A stretch of 64,000 bases of DNA. Origin: Ruminococcus sp. GTDB lineage: Bacteria; Bacillota; Clostridia; Oscillospirales; Acutalibacteraceae. Numbering within the stretch: the first letter of the stretch is position 1; every line of letters begins with the position of its first letter. The notes under the pieces are model-generated. The model was given only the letters and a program-made list of their open reading frames with translations. It searched no databases and was not told the origin of the DNA. Shown here in pieces: positions 1-9,656 of this stretch. Location of the stretch: contig JAFSZY010000014.1 in the NCBI GenBank assembly GCA_017458845.1, positions 62,001 through 126,000 of the forward strand, read 5' to 3'. Both the position numbers and the translations under genes were made by a program.

Positions 1-998
1 CCGCTCAGGGTGTAAGCCCGATGCAGAAGCATCAGATGAATACTCAGGAAGGTTCTAACGTTAAGGTTTGCGCCATAGAGGGTAACTTTGACGACGCTCA
101 GACAGGCGTTAAGAAGATTTTTACTACACCAGAAATAGCCAAGGAGCTCGAAAAGAACAATATGATGTTCAGCTCCGCCAATTCAATCAACTGGGGCAGA
201 CTTCTTCCTCAGATTGTTTATTACATTGCGGCTTACTGCGAAATGGTCAACAGCGGCAAGATTAATCTCGGCGATAAAATCAACGTTGTTGTTCCCACAG
301 GTAATTTTGGAAATATTCTCGCTTCCTATTACGCTTATTGTATGGGGCTGCCTGTTAACAAGTTTATTTGCGCGTCAAACTCAAATAATGTCTTGACTGA
401 CTTTATCAATACGGGCGTATATGACAAGAACCGTCAGTTCTATACAACAATTTCTCCGTCAATGGACATTCTTGTTTCCTCGAATCTGGAGAGACTGCTA
501 TATAAGCTCTCTGGTGACAATGACGAGTTTACAAAAGATTGTATGACTAAGCTTAAAACAGTTGGTAAGTACGAAGTGGATTCCAAAGTTAAGGACGCTG
601 TTTCAAATGCGTTCTACGGCGGTTTCTGTGATGACACTGCTACAAAAGATACTATCGCTAAAATGTTCAAGGAAGAGAACTATCTCTGTGATACACATAC
701 TGCGGTTGCAGTAAACGTGTATGATAAATATGTTGAGGAGACAGGGGACAAAACTCCTACGGTTATAGCTTCTACGGCAAGTCCGTACAAGTTCTCTAAA
801 TCAGTGCTTTCCGCTGTAAATGATGGCAAGGAGATTCCCGACAGTGAGTTTGATATGGTTGATATGCTCAACGATATTACAAAGGTAGATATACCCGCTC
901 CACTGTCGTTGTTAAAGAACAAAAAGGTTAGATTCACTGATGCTATCAACATTGATGATATGCCGATATACGTTCTTGATAGTTTAGGTATTAAATAA
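1..998 (+). CDS. thrC: Threonine synthase, C-terminal part (5-prime end outside window)
   Basis: A PLP enzyme that converts O-phosphohomoserine to threonine. The reading frame is already open at base 3, where GVSPMQKHQM is read, so the first ATG at 21 is internal and the gene starts upstream of the window. About 331 residues are visible, against roughly 490 in the family. The stretch from NFDDAQ to PTGNFGN, typical of the threonine synthase PLP and substrate pocket, is present. The PLP lysine should lie upstream of the window. The metallophosphoesterase starts directly after the stop codon, so the two are probably co-transcribed. Confidence 0.93.
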   Translation, partial: AQGVSPMQKHQMNTQEGSNVKVCAIEGNFDDAQTGVKKIFTTPEIAKELEKNNMMFSSANSINWGRLLPQIVYYIAAYCEMVNSGKINLGDKINVVVPTGNFGNILASYYAYCMGLPVNKFICASNSNNVLTDFINTGVYDKNRQFYTTISPSMDILVSSNLERLLYKLSGDNDEFTKDCMTKLKTVGKYEVDSKVKDAVSNAFYGGFCDDTATKDTIAKMFKEENYLCDTHTAVAVNVYDKYVEETGDKTPTVIASTASPYKFSKSVLSAVNDGKEIPDSEFDMVDMLNDITKVDIPAPLSLLKNKKVRFTDAINIDDMPIYVLDSLGIK

Positions 999-1688
999 AT
1001 GTCGCTTTTTACAATAGCCGACCTTCATCTGTCGCTTGGCACAGATAAGCCTATGGATGTTTTCAGCGGCTGGGACAATTATGTCGAAAAGCTCAGTGAA
1101 AACTGGCGTAAGATAATAACTGACGACGACACGGTAGTAATCGCGGGAGATATTTCCTGGGCAATGAAACTCAGCGAGACAGAAAAGGATTTCGAGTTTA
1201 TCAACAACTTGCCCGGTAACAAAATCCTTTTAAAAGGCAACCACGATTATTGGTGGGATACTGTCAGCAAGATTAATCGTAATTTGAGTGAACACGGGTT
1301 TAACACTATCAAAGTCTTGTTTAATAATAGCTTTGTTGTCGATGAATACTCGATTTGCGGAACACGAGGCTGGACGCTTGACAGTGACACCGAGGAGGAT
1401 CAAAAGATTCTTTCACGTGAGTGCGGTCGCCTCAGGATGTCCCTTGAAAGCGCTAAAGGCAGCGGCAAAGAAATTGTTGTGTTTTTGCACTATCCGCCGA
1501 TTTTCGGCACTCAGTTTCAGGATGAAATTATTGATTTACTTCTTGAGTACGGTGTAAATAAATGCTACTACGGTCATATTCACGGGCAGAATCTGATTAA
1601 AGCCGCTTTTAACGGCGAATTTAAAGGTATAAATTTTAAGCTTATTTCATGCGACGCTTTGGGCTTTATGCCTGCGCTCGTACGATAA
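999..1688 (+). CDS. Calcineurin-like metallophosphoesterase
   Basis: 229 residues with the standard metal-binding blocks of the calcineurin-like phosphoesterase superfamily: DLHLS near residue 8, GDISW near 50, GNHDYWW near 80 and GHIHG near 190. These bind two metal ions and hydrolyse phosphate esters. The substrate is unknown. Its start codon directly follows the thrC stop, so translation is probably coupled. No signal peptide is visible, so it should be cytoplasmic. The family is certain, the specific role is not. Confidence 0.85.
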   Translation: MSLFTIADLHLSLGTDKPMDVFSGWDNYVEKLSENWRKIITDDDTVVIAGDISWAMKLSETEKDFEFINNLPGNKILLKGNHDYWWDTVSKINRNLSEHGFNTIKVLFNNSFVVDEYSICGTRGWTLDSDTEEDQKILSRECGRLRMSLESAKGSGKEIVVFLHYPPIFGTQFQDEIIDLLLEYGVNKCYYGHIHGQNLIKAAFNGEFKGINFKLISCDALGFMPALVR

Positions 1689-1709
1689 GCAAAACTAGAT
1701 AAATATATA

Positions 1710-1738
1710 TTGCTATATTATTAACACAATGTTATAAT
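1710..1738 (+). promoter_or_regulatory. Sigma-A type promoter of the tig-clpPX-lon operon
   Basis: TTGCTA at 1710-1715, a 17-bp spacer and a perfect TATAAT at 1733-1738. A start site near 1745 gives a leader of about 25 nt before the tig ATG. This argues against the in-frame TTG at 1741 as the translation start. Confidence 0.75.
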
Positions 1739-1770
1739 AATTGGCGTACAAAGTTTTATGGAGGATTAAA

Positions 1771-3051
1771 ATGAGTTTAACAAAATCAACAAAACTGGAA
1801 GAAGCTAACAAATACGAATTAGAAGTCGCTGTAGATAAGGAAACTTTTTCCGCCGCGACGACAAGAGTTTACAAAAAACAGGTAAAGAATATTAACATTC
1901 CCGGTTTCAGAAAGGGCAAAGCTCCCAAGCATATTATCGAGAGAATGTACGGCAAAAATGTTTTCTATGAGGACGCTATCGAGGATACATACCCCAAGGC
2001 TCTCTCAGAGGCTACAACTGAAGCTGAGCTCAAGGCTGTGGGTGTTGACGATATCAAAATTAACGATGTTTCCGAGGACGGCTATTCATTCACAGCTGTT
2101 GTAATTGTAGCTCCCGAGCTCACAATTGACGGCTACAAGGGTATTGAGGTTGAGAAGCTCTCCACAGAAGTTACAGACGAACTCGTAGAAGAGGAGCTCC
2201 AGGCTGTAAGAGAGCGCAACGGCAGAATGGTAACTGTTGAGGACAGACCTGCTGAGAACGGCGACACAACTGTAATCGACTTTGAAGGCTTTTGTGACGG
2301 TGAAGCTTTTGAAGGCGGCAAGGCTGAGAACTATAACCTTAAGCTCGGCGATGGTAACTTTATCCCCGGCTTTGAAGAGGCTTTGGTTGGTCATTCAACA
2401 GGAGAAGAGTTCACTATCGACGTTAAATTCCCCGAAGATTATAACGCCGAGAATCTCGCGGGCAAGGACGCTCAGTTCAAGATAAAGATTCACGAAATCA
2501 AAACAAAGGAGCTTCCCGAGGTTGACGACGAGTTTGTAAAGGACGTTTCCGAGAAGGATACTCTTGACGAGTATAAAGAGGAGCTCAAGGAAACTATAGC
2601 CAAGCGCCTGAAAGAGCAGGCTGATAAGGACTTTGACGACAAGCTCACAGACGCCATAAACGAGCTTGTTACCGAGGAAATTCCCGAAGTAATGTTCGAT
2701 AACGAAGTCAGGGATATGCTCAACGAGTTTGATATGAGACTTCGTCAGCAGGGTATGGACCTTGCTACATATCTCAAATATACCGGTATGGATCAGGGCG
2801 CTATCGAAGCTACCTACAAGCCCCAGGCTGAAAAGCGTGTGAAGATTCGTCTTGCCCTTGAGGCAATCGCCCGTCAGGAAAAGATTGAAGTTTCCGAAGA
2901 AGATGTTGAGAACGAATACAAGAAGCTTGCTGACGCTTACAGTATGAAGCCTGAGGAAGTAAAGAACTTCATCGCAGCCGAGGCTCTCTCTGAGGATATT
3001 AAAGTAGAGAAAGCTATGCAGGTGGTTCGCGATAACGCAAAAGTAAAATAA
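1771..3051 (+). CDS. tig: Trigger factor (ribosome-associated chaperone and peptidyl-prolyl isomerase)
   Basis: 426 residues from the ATG at 1771, which has GGAGG at 1760-1764. The longer frame from TTG 1741 would overlap the promoter start site. The order is that of trigger factor: an N-terminal ribosome-binding domain with the signature GFRKGKAP, a central FKBP-type domain (around 150-240, FEGFCDGEAFEGG and FIPGFEEAL), and a helical, acidic C-terminal chaperone domain. It binds nascent chains at the ribosome exit. It heads the clpP-clpX-lon gene order, a common Firmicutes arrangement linking folding to degradation. Confidence 0.97.
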   Translation: MSLTKSTKLEEANKYELEVAVDKETFSAATTRVYKKQVKNINIPGFRKGKAPKHIIERMYGKNVFYEDAIEDTYPKALSEATTEAELKAVGVDDIKINDVSEDGYSFTAVVIVAPELTIDGYKGIEVEKLSTEVTDELVEEELQAVRERNGRMVTVEDRPAENGDTTVIDFEGFCDGEAFEGGKAENYNLKLGDGNFIPGFEEALVGHSTGEEFTIDVKFPEDYNAENLAGKDAQFKIKIHEIKTKELPEVDDEFVKDVSEKDTLDEYKEELKETIAKRLKEQADKDFDDKLTDAINELVTEEIPEVMFDNEVRDMLNEFDMRLRQQGMDLATYLKYTGMDQGAIEATYKPQAEKRVKIRLALEAIARQEKIEVSEEDVENEYKKLADAYSMKPEEVKNFIAAEALSEDIKVEKAMQVVRDNAKVK

Positions 3052-3106
3052 TTGAATAATTTACCAATAAACAGTTAATTAATATTTTTAGAAAGGATGA
3101 ATTTAC

Positions 3107-3688
3107 GTGGCATTAATTCCTTATGTAGTTGAACAAACTAACCGAGGCGAGCGTTCGTATGATATTTACTCCCGCCTTTTAAACGATAGAATTATTATGT
3201 TGCACGAAGAAGTCAACAGCGCAAGCGCGAGCGTTATCGTCGCTCAGCTTCTTTACCTTGAGGCTCAGGATCCCACTAAGGATATCAGCCTGTACATCAA
3301 CAGCCCGGGCGGCAGTGTAACCGACGGTTTCGCCATCTATGACACTATGAACTACATCAAATGTGATGTAAGCACAATTTGTATGGGTATGGCGGCAAGT
3401 ATGGGAGCTTTCCTTCTCGCTGCGGGCGCTAAAGGTAAGCGTTACGCTTTGCCTAATTCCGATATAATGATTCACCAGCCCTCAGGCGGCGCTCAGGGTC
3501 AGGCTACTGATATGGAAATTCACACTCAGCATATTCTTGATATGAAAAAGAGACTCAACCGGATTCTTGCCGACAATACAGGCCAGCCTGTAGATGTTAT
3601 CGCTAAGGACACAAACCGCGATAACTTTATGACTGCTCAACAAGCGCTTGAGTATGGACTTATTGATAAGGTGTTTGAAAAGAGATAA
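3107..3688 (+). CDS. clpP: ATP-dependent Clp protease, proteolytic subunit
   Basis: 193 residues, the usual ClpP length. The serine protease triad is visible as S98 (in MAASMGAF), H123 (in IHQPSGG) and D172, matching the S97-H122-D171 triad of the E. coli mature enzyme. The start is GTG at 3107 with AAAGGATG as ribosome binding site. ClpP forms a two-ring tetradecamer that degrades proteins fed in by a AAA+ partner. That partner, ClpX, is encoded 12 bp downstream. Confidence 0.98.
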   Translation: MALIPYVVEQTNRGERSYDIYSRLLNDRIIMLHEEVNSASASVIVAQLLYLEAQDPTKDISLYINSPGGSVTDGFAIYDTMNYIKCDVSTICMGMAASMGAFLLAAGAKGKRYALPNSDIMIHQPSGGAQGQATDMEIHTQHILDMKKRLNRILADNTGQPVDVIAKDTNRDNFMTAQQALEYGLIDKVFEKR

Positions 3689-3700
3689 GAGAGGTTAATT

Positions 3701-5008
3701 ATGCCTAACAATGCCGACAACAACATTTATTGCTCATTTTGCGGTAAGCCGCAGGAATTCGTAGGCCGTCTTGTAAAGGGCGGCAACGGAGTGTATATCT
3801 GTGACCAGTGTATAGACCTTTGTGTCAATATACTTGAGGACGCTGATATGGACTTCGAGAGCAACAAAGAAAATGTTAACAACAGCATAGAGATTCCGCA
3901 GCTTTTAAAACCCGCCGAGATAAAAGAAATACTTGACGACTATGTAATCGGTCAGGAAAAAGCTAAAAAATCTCTCAGCGTAGCTGTGTATAATCACTAC
4001 AAGAGAGTTTTCAACAATGATGACGATATAGAGTTCGTCAAGAGTAATGTTCTTCTGCTCGGACCTACGGGCGTCGGCAAGACTTTGCTCGCTCAGACTC
4101 TTGCCAAAGCGCTGGACGTTCCGTTTGCCATAGCGGACGCCACAACTCTCACAGAGGCCGGATATGTCGGTGAGGATGTTGAAAACATCTTGCTTAAACT
4201 TATACAAGCGGCTGATTTTGACATTGAAAAGGCCGAGCGCGGCATTATCTACATTGACGAAATTGATAAGATTGCCCGCAAATCCGAGAACCCGTCCATC
4301 ACGCGTGATGTAAGCGGCGAGGGAGTTCAGCAGGCTCTCTTAAAAATCCTCGAGGGTACTGTCTCTAATGTTCCGCCTACTGGCGGCAGAAAGCATCCCC
4401 AGCAGGAGTTTTTGCAGATTAACACAAAGGATATTCTGTTCATCTGTGGCGGTGCTTTTGACGGACTTGAAAAAATAGTTGAAAAACGCAAGGGCGCTTC
4501 AATTGTCGGCTTTGGCGCAAATGTTCAGGAAAAAGCTGTTTTGGATGAAACAGGATGGATGGACGATGTAGTTGCTCACGATCTTGTTAAATTCGGCATT
4601 ATTCCTGAGCTTGTAGGTCGTATTCCCGTTATTACTGCTCTCAACGGGCTTGATACCGAAGCTCTTGTCAGAATCCTTACAGAACCTAAAAACTCTATTG
4701 TTAAGCAATATAAAAAACTTTTCGCGCTTGATGGTGTAGAACTCGAGTTTACCGACGACGCTTTAGAGGCTGTAGCGAATCTCGCTAAGGAACAGAAAAC
4801 AGGCGCGAGAGGATTGCGCGGAATAATGGAAGGTATACTCAACGATTTAATGTTTGAGGTTCCTTCCGACGAAAGTATCACGAAGATTATCATTGATAGA
4901 GATGTTGTTGATGATAAGGCTGACCCCGAGGTTATACGCGACGGTGTCAGACCAAAGCTGAGTTCCAATTTGAACTCAAAGGTTATCGACGCTGAAGAAG
5001 TGTCTTAA
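3701..5008 (+). CDS. clpX: ATP-dependent Clp protease, ATPase subunit ClpX
   Basis: 435 residues. The N-terminal zinc domain has C11, C14, C34 and C37. The AAA+ domain has Walker A GPTGVGKT at 121-128 and Walker B with IIYIDEIDK. The substrate-pore region and the C-terminal small domain are complete. ClpX unfolds tagged substrates and passes them to ClpP. It lies in one operon with clpP, with a 12-bp gap and ribosome binding site GAGAGG. Confidence 0.98.
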   Translation: MPNNADNNIYCSFCGKPQEFVGRLVKGGNGVYICDQCIDLCVNILEDADMDFESNKENVNNSIEIPQLLKPAEIKEILDDYVIGQEKAKKSLSVAVYNHYKRVFNNDDDIEFVKSNVLLLGPTGVGKTLLAQTLAKALDVPFAIADATTLTEAGYVGEDVENILLKLIQAADFDIEKAERGIIYIDEIDKIARKSENPSITRDVSGEGVQQALLKILEGTVSNVPPTGGRKHPQQEFLQINTKDILFICGGAFDGLEKIVEKRKGASIVGFGANVQEKAVLDETGWMDDVVAHDLVKFGIIPELVGRIPVITALNGLDTEALVRILTEPKNSIVKQYKKLFALDGVELEFTDDALEAVANLAKEQKTGARGLRGIMEGILNDLMFEVPSDESITKIIIDRDVVDDKADPEVIRDGVRPKLSSNLNSKVIDAEEVS

Positions 5009-5018
5009 CAGTCTATCT

Positions 5019-5065
5019 GCTGTAATGTAAATTCAACTTTGAATTTTACACTACAGCTTTTGGAT
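5019..5065 (+). terminator. Hairpin between clpX and lon (possible attenuating terminator)
   Basis: A stem of about 15 bp, 5019-5034 with 5041-5057, with one mismatch and one bulged base and a 6-nt loop, followed by CTTTTGGATTTT. The T run is broken, so it is at best partial termination. It could lower lon expression relative to clpX or protect the clpX message end. Confidence 0.45.
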
Positions 5066-5081
5066 TTTAAGGAGTAACATA

Positions 5082-7481
5082 ATGAAACAGATAAATAACG
5101 ATATCCTCAATCTCCCTGTATTACCTCTTAGAGGACTTGTCGTTTTCCCAAAAACTCTCCTGCATTTTGATGTGGGTAGGGATAAATCACAAAAAGCTAT
5201 TAATTTGGCTATGAAAAACGAGCAGAAGATTTTCCTTGTAGCTCAAAAGAACCCGTCCGCTAAAGACCCGATTCCTTCGGAGCTTTATACTATGGGTGTT
5301 ATAGCTAATATTGTTCAGGTTATAAAACAGCCCGACGGCACTACAAGAGTGATTGTAGAAGGTCAGCAGAGAGCTCGTATTGTCGAATATCTCGATAACG
5401 GGAAGAGTCTTTTCGCTCAGGTTCAAGCCATTGCCGAGATTGACAGTATACCGACTACTCACGAGATTGCTCTGATTCGTACAGTTAAAGAGCTGTTTGA
5501 AACATATTCAAAATATGTCTCAAAGCTTTCATCAGATGTTCTTTTTAAGGTCGCTATGAGCGATAAAGGGGGAGAGCTGTCTGATTTTATTACAGCTAAC
5601 GCAATTCCCGAGTATCACGATAAGCAGCTTATTCTTGAAACCATCGACGTTACCGAAAGACTTGAAACATTAGTCGATATGCTCAATCAAGAGATTTATA
5701 TTCTTGAAATTGAGGATGAAATCAGCCTCAAGGCCCGTGAGCGTATTGATGAACAGCAAAGAGAATATTTTTTGCGCGAACAACGTAATATCATAGAATC
5801 TGAGCTTGGAGAAGGGGAAAGCCTTGCATCCGAAGCGGATGAATATATCGAGAAAATCAAAGCGTTAAAGCTTGATGAAGCTTCCGAAACGACCTTAATC
5901 AAAGAGTGCAGGAAATTGTCTAAAATGCCTTTTGGGAGTCAGGAAACAGCGGTTATCAAAACATACATTGACGCTGTTTTGGACCTTCCGTGGAACACCG
6001 GTACAAAGGACAAGCTTAATCTAAAGACAGTAAAGAACAAGCTTGACAAAAATCATTACGGTTTAACCAAGGTAAAAGAGCGTATTATAGAGCAGCTTGC
6101 AGTGCGCAAGCTTAACCCTGATACTAAAGGACAGATTCTTTGCCTTGTCGGACCTCCAGGAGTGGGCAAAACTTCAATCGCTCAGTCTGTAGCGAAAGCT
6201 ATCGGCAGAAAGTCGGCGAGAATCGCTTTGGGCGGCGTTCACGACGAAGCTGAAATACGCGGCCACAGGCGTACATATATAGGCGCTATGCCCGGTAGAA
6301 TTATGGCTGCCGTAAAGAGCGCGGGCTCAAATAACCCTCTGCTCATTCTTGATGAAGTTGATAAGCTGGGTTCTGACTATAAGGGCGACCCTTCGTCAGC
6401 CTTGCTCGAAGTTCTTGACGCTGAGCAGAATAATAAATTTGTAGACCACTATATCGACATTCCGTTTGATTTGTCGAAGGTATTCTTCATTACTACCGCA
6501 AATGATGCTTCCACAATTCCCGCACCGCTGTATGACAGGATGGAGATTATCCACATCGACAGCTATACACGCGAGGAAAAGTTCAACATAGCCAAGAAAC
6601 ACCTGATTCCCAAACAGCTTAAAGAAAACGGGCTTTCAGCTAAAAATGTTAAATTTGCTCCCGCTGCTATCTATACGATGATAGACAATTACACTAAAGA
6701 AGCGGGCGTAAGACGGCTTGAACACGAAATCGCTAAAACAATCAGAAAATTTGCCGTAAAATTTGTCAACGGAGAAGAGGAGTCAATTAAATTCACGGAC
6801 AAGAATATTTCCGATTATCTGGGAGTCAAAAAATATAACCTCGATAAACTCAACGATAAGGATGAAATAGGGCTTGTCAACGGTCTGGCGTGGACTTCTG
6901 TAGGCGGTACAATGCTCCCGATAGAAGTCGCTGTTATGGATGGAACGGGAAAAATTAATCTTACAGGCTCTCTTGGCGATGTTATGCAGGAGAGTGCTCA
7001 GGCCGCAATCAGCTGTATCCGCTCACACGCCGCGCAACTCGGTGTTAATCCTGATTTCTATAAGACTAAGGATATCCACCTTCACGCTCCCGAGGGAGCT
7101 GTTCCCAAGGATGGTCCGTCGGCGGGTATCACGATGGCGACGGCTATCTATTCGGCGCTTTCTATGAGACCTGTTAAACGTGATGTGGCTATGACAGGTG
7201 AAATTACCCTCAGAGGTAAAATACTTCCCATAGGCGGATTAAAAGAAAAGTCTATGGCGGCATATAAGGCGGGCGTTAACACTGTTTTTATCCCCAAAGA
7301 TAATATGCCCGACATCAATGAAATTGACCCCGTAGTCAATGAAGAAATCAAGTTTGTGCCTTGCGAAAACTTTACGGAAGTTCTTATGAGCGCAACGGTT
7401 GAACCTATTGTTGTCAACGAAAAGCGAGATATTCTGCTATCCGAACAAAGAGTTCCCGTCAGTTCAACGGTTCGTCAGTAG
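5082..7481 (+). CDS. lon: ATP-dependent Lon protease (LonA type)
   Basis: 799 residues, close to bacterial LonA. Domain order: N-terminal substrate domain (1-about 200), coiled helical segment (to about 300), AAA+ module with Walker A GPPGVGKT at 357-364, and C-terminal protease domain. The catalytic dyad is visible: S680 in KDGPSAG and K723 in GGLKEK. Lon degrades misfolded and regulatory proteins. The ribosome binding site AAGGAG precedes ATG 5082. It follows clpX after a 73-bp gap containing a hairpin. Confidence 0.98.
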   Translation: MKQINNDILNLPVLPLRGLVVFPKTLLHFDVGRDKSQKAINLAMKNEQKIFLVAQKNPSAKDPIPSELYTMGVIANIVQVIKQPDGTTRVIVEGQQRARIVEYLDNGKSLFAQVQAIAEIDSIPTTHEIALIRTVKELFETYSKYVSKLSSDVLFKVAMSDKGGELSDFITANAIPEYHDKQLILETIDVTERLETLVDMLNQEIYILEIEDEISLKARERIDEQQREYFLREQRNIIESELGEGESLASEADEYIEKIKALKLDEASETTLIKECRKLSKMPFGSQETAVIKTYIDAVLDLPWNTGTKDKLNLKTVKNKLDKNHYGLTKVKERIIEQLAVRKLNPDTKGQILCLVGPPGVGKTSIAQSVAKAIGRKSARIALGGVHDEAEIRGHRRTYIGAMPGRIMAAVKSAGSNNPLLILDEVDKLGSDYKGDPSSALLEVLDAEQNNKFVDHYIDIPFDLSKVFFITTANDASTIPAPLYDRMEIIHIDSYTREEKFNIAKKHLIPKQLKENGLSAKNVKFAPAAIYTMIDNYTKEAGVRRLEHEIAKTIRKFAVKFVNGEEESIKFTDKNISDYLGVKKYNLDKLNDKDEIGLVNGLAWTSVGGTMLPIEVAVMDGTGKINLTGSLGDVMQESAQAAISCIRSHAAQLGVNPDFYKTKDIHLHAPEGAVPKDGPSAGITMATAIYSALSMRPVKRDVAMTGEITLRGKILPIGGLKEKSMAAYKAGVNTVFIPKDNMPDINEIDPVVNEEIKFVPCENFTEVLMSATVEPIVVNEKRDILLSEQRVPVSSTVRQ

Positions 7482-7489
7482 GTGAGCTT

Positions 7490-8080
7490 ATGAATTTTAA
7501 TAAAGTAGAGTTTGAAATGTCGGCGGGTCTCGCCTCACAATTGCCGCCCAAAAGTAAACCCGAAATTGTCTTTTCAGGGCATTCCAATGTCGGAAAAAGC
7601 TCGCTGATAAACAAGCTCGTACAGCGTAAAAACTTAGCGAGGGTAAGCTCTCAACCGGGTAAAACCGCCACTATTAACTTTTTTGACGCAGAGGAATTCA
7701 AGCTTGTCGATTTACCCGGTTAAGGCTATGCCAAGGTTTCCAAAGCGGAGAAAAAGCGCTGGGCGGAGCTGGTTGAAGGCTATTTTTCAGCCGACAGAAA
7801 TATCGCGCTTATTATACAGATAATCGATATCCGCCACAAACCCACAAAAGACGACTACGATATGCTCAGGTTTCTTTATGAGAGCAACGCCCCGTTTGTG
7901 ATTGTCCTGACAAAGAAGGACAAGCTCAAGAAAACCGCGTATGAAAAGCGTATCGACGAGGTTATGGACGAGCTTGAGAAATTCGACGGGGTAGAGCTGA
8001 TTCCTTTTTCCGCGATAAACGGAGAAGGACTCGATGATGTAAAACAGGTAATTGAGGAGTATATAAACGATTTAGGTTAG
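7490..8080 (+). pseudogene. engB: Ribosome biogenesis GTPase EngB/YsxC, interrupted by an in-frame TAA
   Basis: EngB (YsxC/YihA) is a GTPase needed for large ribosomal subunit assembly and is essential in several bacteria. The frame reads normally from ATG 7490 (ribosome binding site AGGTGAG) through the P-loop GHSNVGKSS and the G3 motif DLPG, then meets TAA at 7721-7723. The family consensus there is DLPGYGYAK, so the stop replaces the first Tyr codon. Downstream the same frame stays open to 8080 and encodes GYAKVSKAEKKRW, the G4 motif TKKD and the G5 region FSAINGEG. The total would be 196 codons, a normal length. Everything except one base is intact, so this is a very recent nonsense mutation or a base-call error. 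Confidence 0.9.
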
Positions 8081-8090
8081 GAGTAATTTT

Positions 8091-9368
8091 ATGGAGAAAA
8101 AACCTTTCATCTCTTTAGAGAAAGCAAACGAGATTATTAAAGAAATTCCCACACCTTTTCATATTTATGATGAAAAGGGGATAAGGGAAAACGCCAGAGC
8201 GCTCAACAAGGCGTTCAGCTGGAACAAGGGCTATAAGGAGTATTTTGCCGTAAAAGCTACTCCCAATCCTTATCTTATGCAGATTCTTCACGAGGAAGGC
8301 TGCGGTATGGATTGCTCGTCTTACACAGAGCTCGAGCTCACAAAGGCCTGCGGAATTACGGGCGAGGACATTATGTTCAGCTCAAACGTAACTCCCGTGG
8401 AGGATATGCGGCTTGCCTATGATTTGGGTGCTTACATTAACCTTGACGACTACACTCACGTTGAGTTTGTCAAGAAGATATTCCCCGAAATGCCTAAGAC
8501 TATGTGCTGTCGTTATAACCCCGGCGGTGTGTTTGAGCTCGCGGGCAGTGAGGATAAAGTTCAGGTAATGGATACCCCGGGCGACTCAAAGTACGGTATG
8601 ACCGAGGAACAGATGGAAAAGGCTTTTATAGAGCTTAAAGAGCTCGGCGTGGAGCATTTTGGTATTCACGCTTTCTTAGCTTCAAACACAGTTTCCAACG
8701 AATACTATCCCGAGCTTGCGGGTATTCTCTTTGAGCTTGCTGTAAGGCTTCACAAAAAGACTGGCGTACATATCAAATTCATTAACCTTTCGGGTGGCGT
8801 AGGCGTTGACTACAAACCCGAAGAGCCCAAGAGCGACATCGCTTATATCGGCGAGGGTGTACGCAAAAAATTCGAAAAAATCCTTATTCCCGAGGGGATG
8901 GGGGACATCGACATCTATACAGAACTCGGCAGATATATGCTTGCTCCGTTCGGTGCTCTCGTGGGTACAGCCATCCACGAAAAGCATATCTATAAGGACT
9001 ACATAGGTCTTGACGCCTGTGCGTCTAACCTTATGCGTCCCGCTATGTACGGCTCGTATCATCACATTACCGTGCTAGGCAAGGAGAATGAGCCCCGCGA
9101 CCATATGTATGACGTTACGGGCGGTCTTTGCGAGAATAACGACAAGTTCGCTATCGACAGAATGCTGCCGAAGATTGATATCGGAGATTTGATTTATATT
9201 CATGATACCGGCGCTCACGGCTTCTCTATGGGCTACAACTACAACGGCAAGCTCCGCAGCGCCGAGGTTCTCTACAAAGAGGACGGCAGTTTCAAGCTGA
9301 TTCGCCGCGCTGAGACATCCAAGGATTATTTTGCGACATTTGATTTCTCCGACGAATACAAGTTATAA
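8091..9368 (+). CDS. lysA: Diaminopimelate decarboxylase
   Basis: 425 residues, a fold-type III (alanine racemase-like barrel) PLP decarboxylase, which makes lysine from meso-diaminopimelate. Visible signatures: YFAVKATPNP (PLP lysine), SGGVGVDY (glycine-rich phosphate site), ELGRY in place of the usual EPGR, and VTGGLCENNDKFA near the C-terminal active-site cysteine. The ribosome binding site AGGAG precedes ATG 8091. A strong terminator follows directly, so it ends the tig-clpPX-lon transcript. The ELGRY variant could mean a subfamily with a related substrate, but the overall pattern fits LysA. Confidence 0.88.
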   Translation: MEKKPFISLEKANEIIKEIPTPFHIYDEKGIRENARALNKAFSWNKGYKEYFAVKATPNPYLMQILHEEGCGMDCSSYTELELTKACGITGEDIMFSSNVTPVEDMRLAYDLGAYINLDDYTHVEFVKKIFPEMPKTMCCRYNPGGVFELAGSEDKVQVMDTPGDSKYGMTEEQMEKAFIELKELGVEHFGIHAFLASNTVSNEYYPELAGILFELAVRLHKKTGVHIKFINLSGGVGVDYKPEEPKSDIAYIGEGVRKKFEKILIPEGMGDIDIYTELGRYMLAPFGALVGTAIHEKHIYKDYIGLDACASNLMRPAMYGSYHHITVLGKENEPRDHMYDVTGGLCENNDKFAIDRMLPKIDIGDLIYIHDTGAHGFSMGYNYNGKLRSAEVLYKEDGSFKLIRRAETSKDYFATFDFSDEYKL

Positions 9369-9376
9369 AAGTAAAA

Positions 9377-9406
9377 GCGCGCGATTTTTCGCGCGCTATA
9401 TTTTTA
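9377..9406 (+). terminator. Intrinsic terminator after lysA
   Basis: A perfect 8-bp GC stem, GCGCGCGA (9377-9384) with TCGCGCGC (9389-9396), with a TTTT loop and a following TATATTTTTA. Confidence 0.9.
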
Positions 9407-9443
9407 TCTTGCAAAACCCTTAATACTATGATATTATAATTAT

Positions 9444-9623
9444 GCGGTATAATTTCATAGAATCAGTATAAGATAAGTGTGCGTTTTTACAATAAATTCT
9501 GTAAAAATGCATGCTCTGAAAATCTATACTTGTCTTATACTAAAGCGCATGTATTGAAATTGTACCGCAATACAATCGGAGCTATGCGTTTTATTGCACA
9601 GCACCGAGTGTTGTGCATTTTTT
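9444..9623 (+). promoter_or_regulatory. Structured RNA leader, copy 1 (riboswitch-like, unidentified)
   Basis: Helix P1 is 9444-9457 with 9555-9568 (14 bp, one G-U). Helix P2 is 9465-9477 with 9529-9541 (13 bp). Helix P3 is 9484-9491 with 9500-9507. Next to P3 lies the block AAAAATGCATGCTCT (9503-9517). 3-prime of P1 come CAATCGGAGC (9573-9582) and TATGCGTTTT. GGAGC plus ATGCGTTTT can pair with the P3-side block over 14 bp with one bulged base, crossing P1, so a pseudoknot is predicted. The leader ends in an intrinsic terminator at 9595-9623. A TATAAT at 9435-9440 places the RNA 5-prime end near the start of P1. A second copy with the same conserved blocks lies at 47986-48150. It matches no riboswitch class I know. 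Confidence 0.7.
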
Positions 9624-9625
9624 AT
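9595..9625 (+). terminator. Terminator at the end of RNA leader copy 1
   Basis: TGCACA-G-CAC (9595-9604) pairs with GTG-T-TGTGCA (9608-9617), loop CGA, followed by TTTTTT at 9618-9623. It lies upstream of the gene it precedes (ATG 9657), which suggests premature termination as the control step. Confidence 0.75.
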
Positions 9626-9656
9626 TTATAAGTTTTTGATTTAGGAGGTTTTTGTT

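Noticed and set aside
1741..1770. Upstream TTG start for tig
   Set aside because: It lies 3 bp after the -10 box, and ATG 1771 has GGAGG and the correct family N-terminus.
7490..8080. Stop-codon recoding or frameshift in engB
   Set aside because: No selenocysteine-type or shift-prone signal seen, TAA is used as a normal stop elsewhere, and the frame does not change.
9444..9623. c-di-AMP (ydaO) or c-di-GMP riboswitch identity for the leaders
   Set aside because: Tempting because of cdaA in the window and cell-surface targets, but the conserved cores of those classes are absent.
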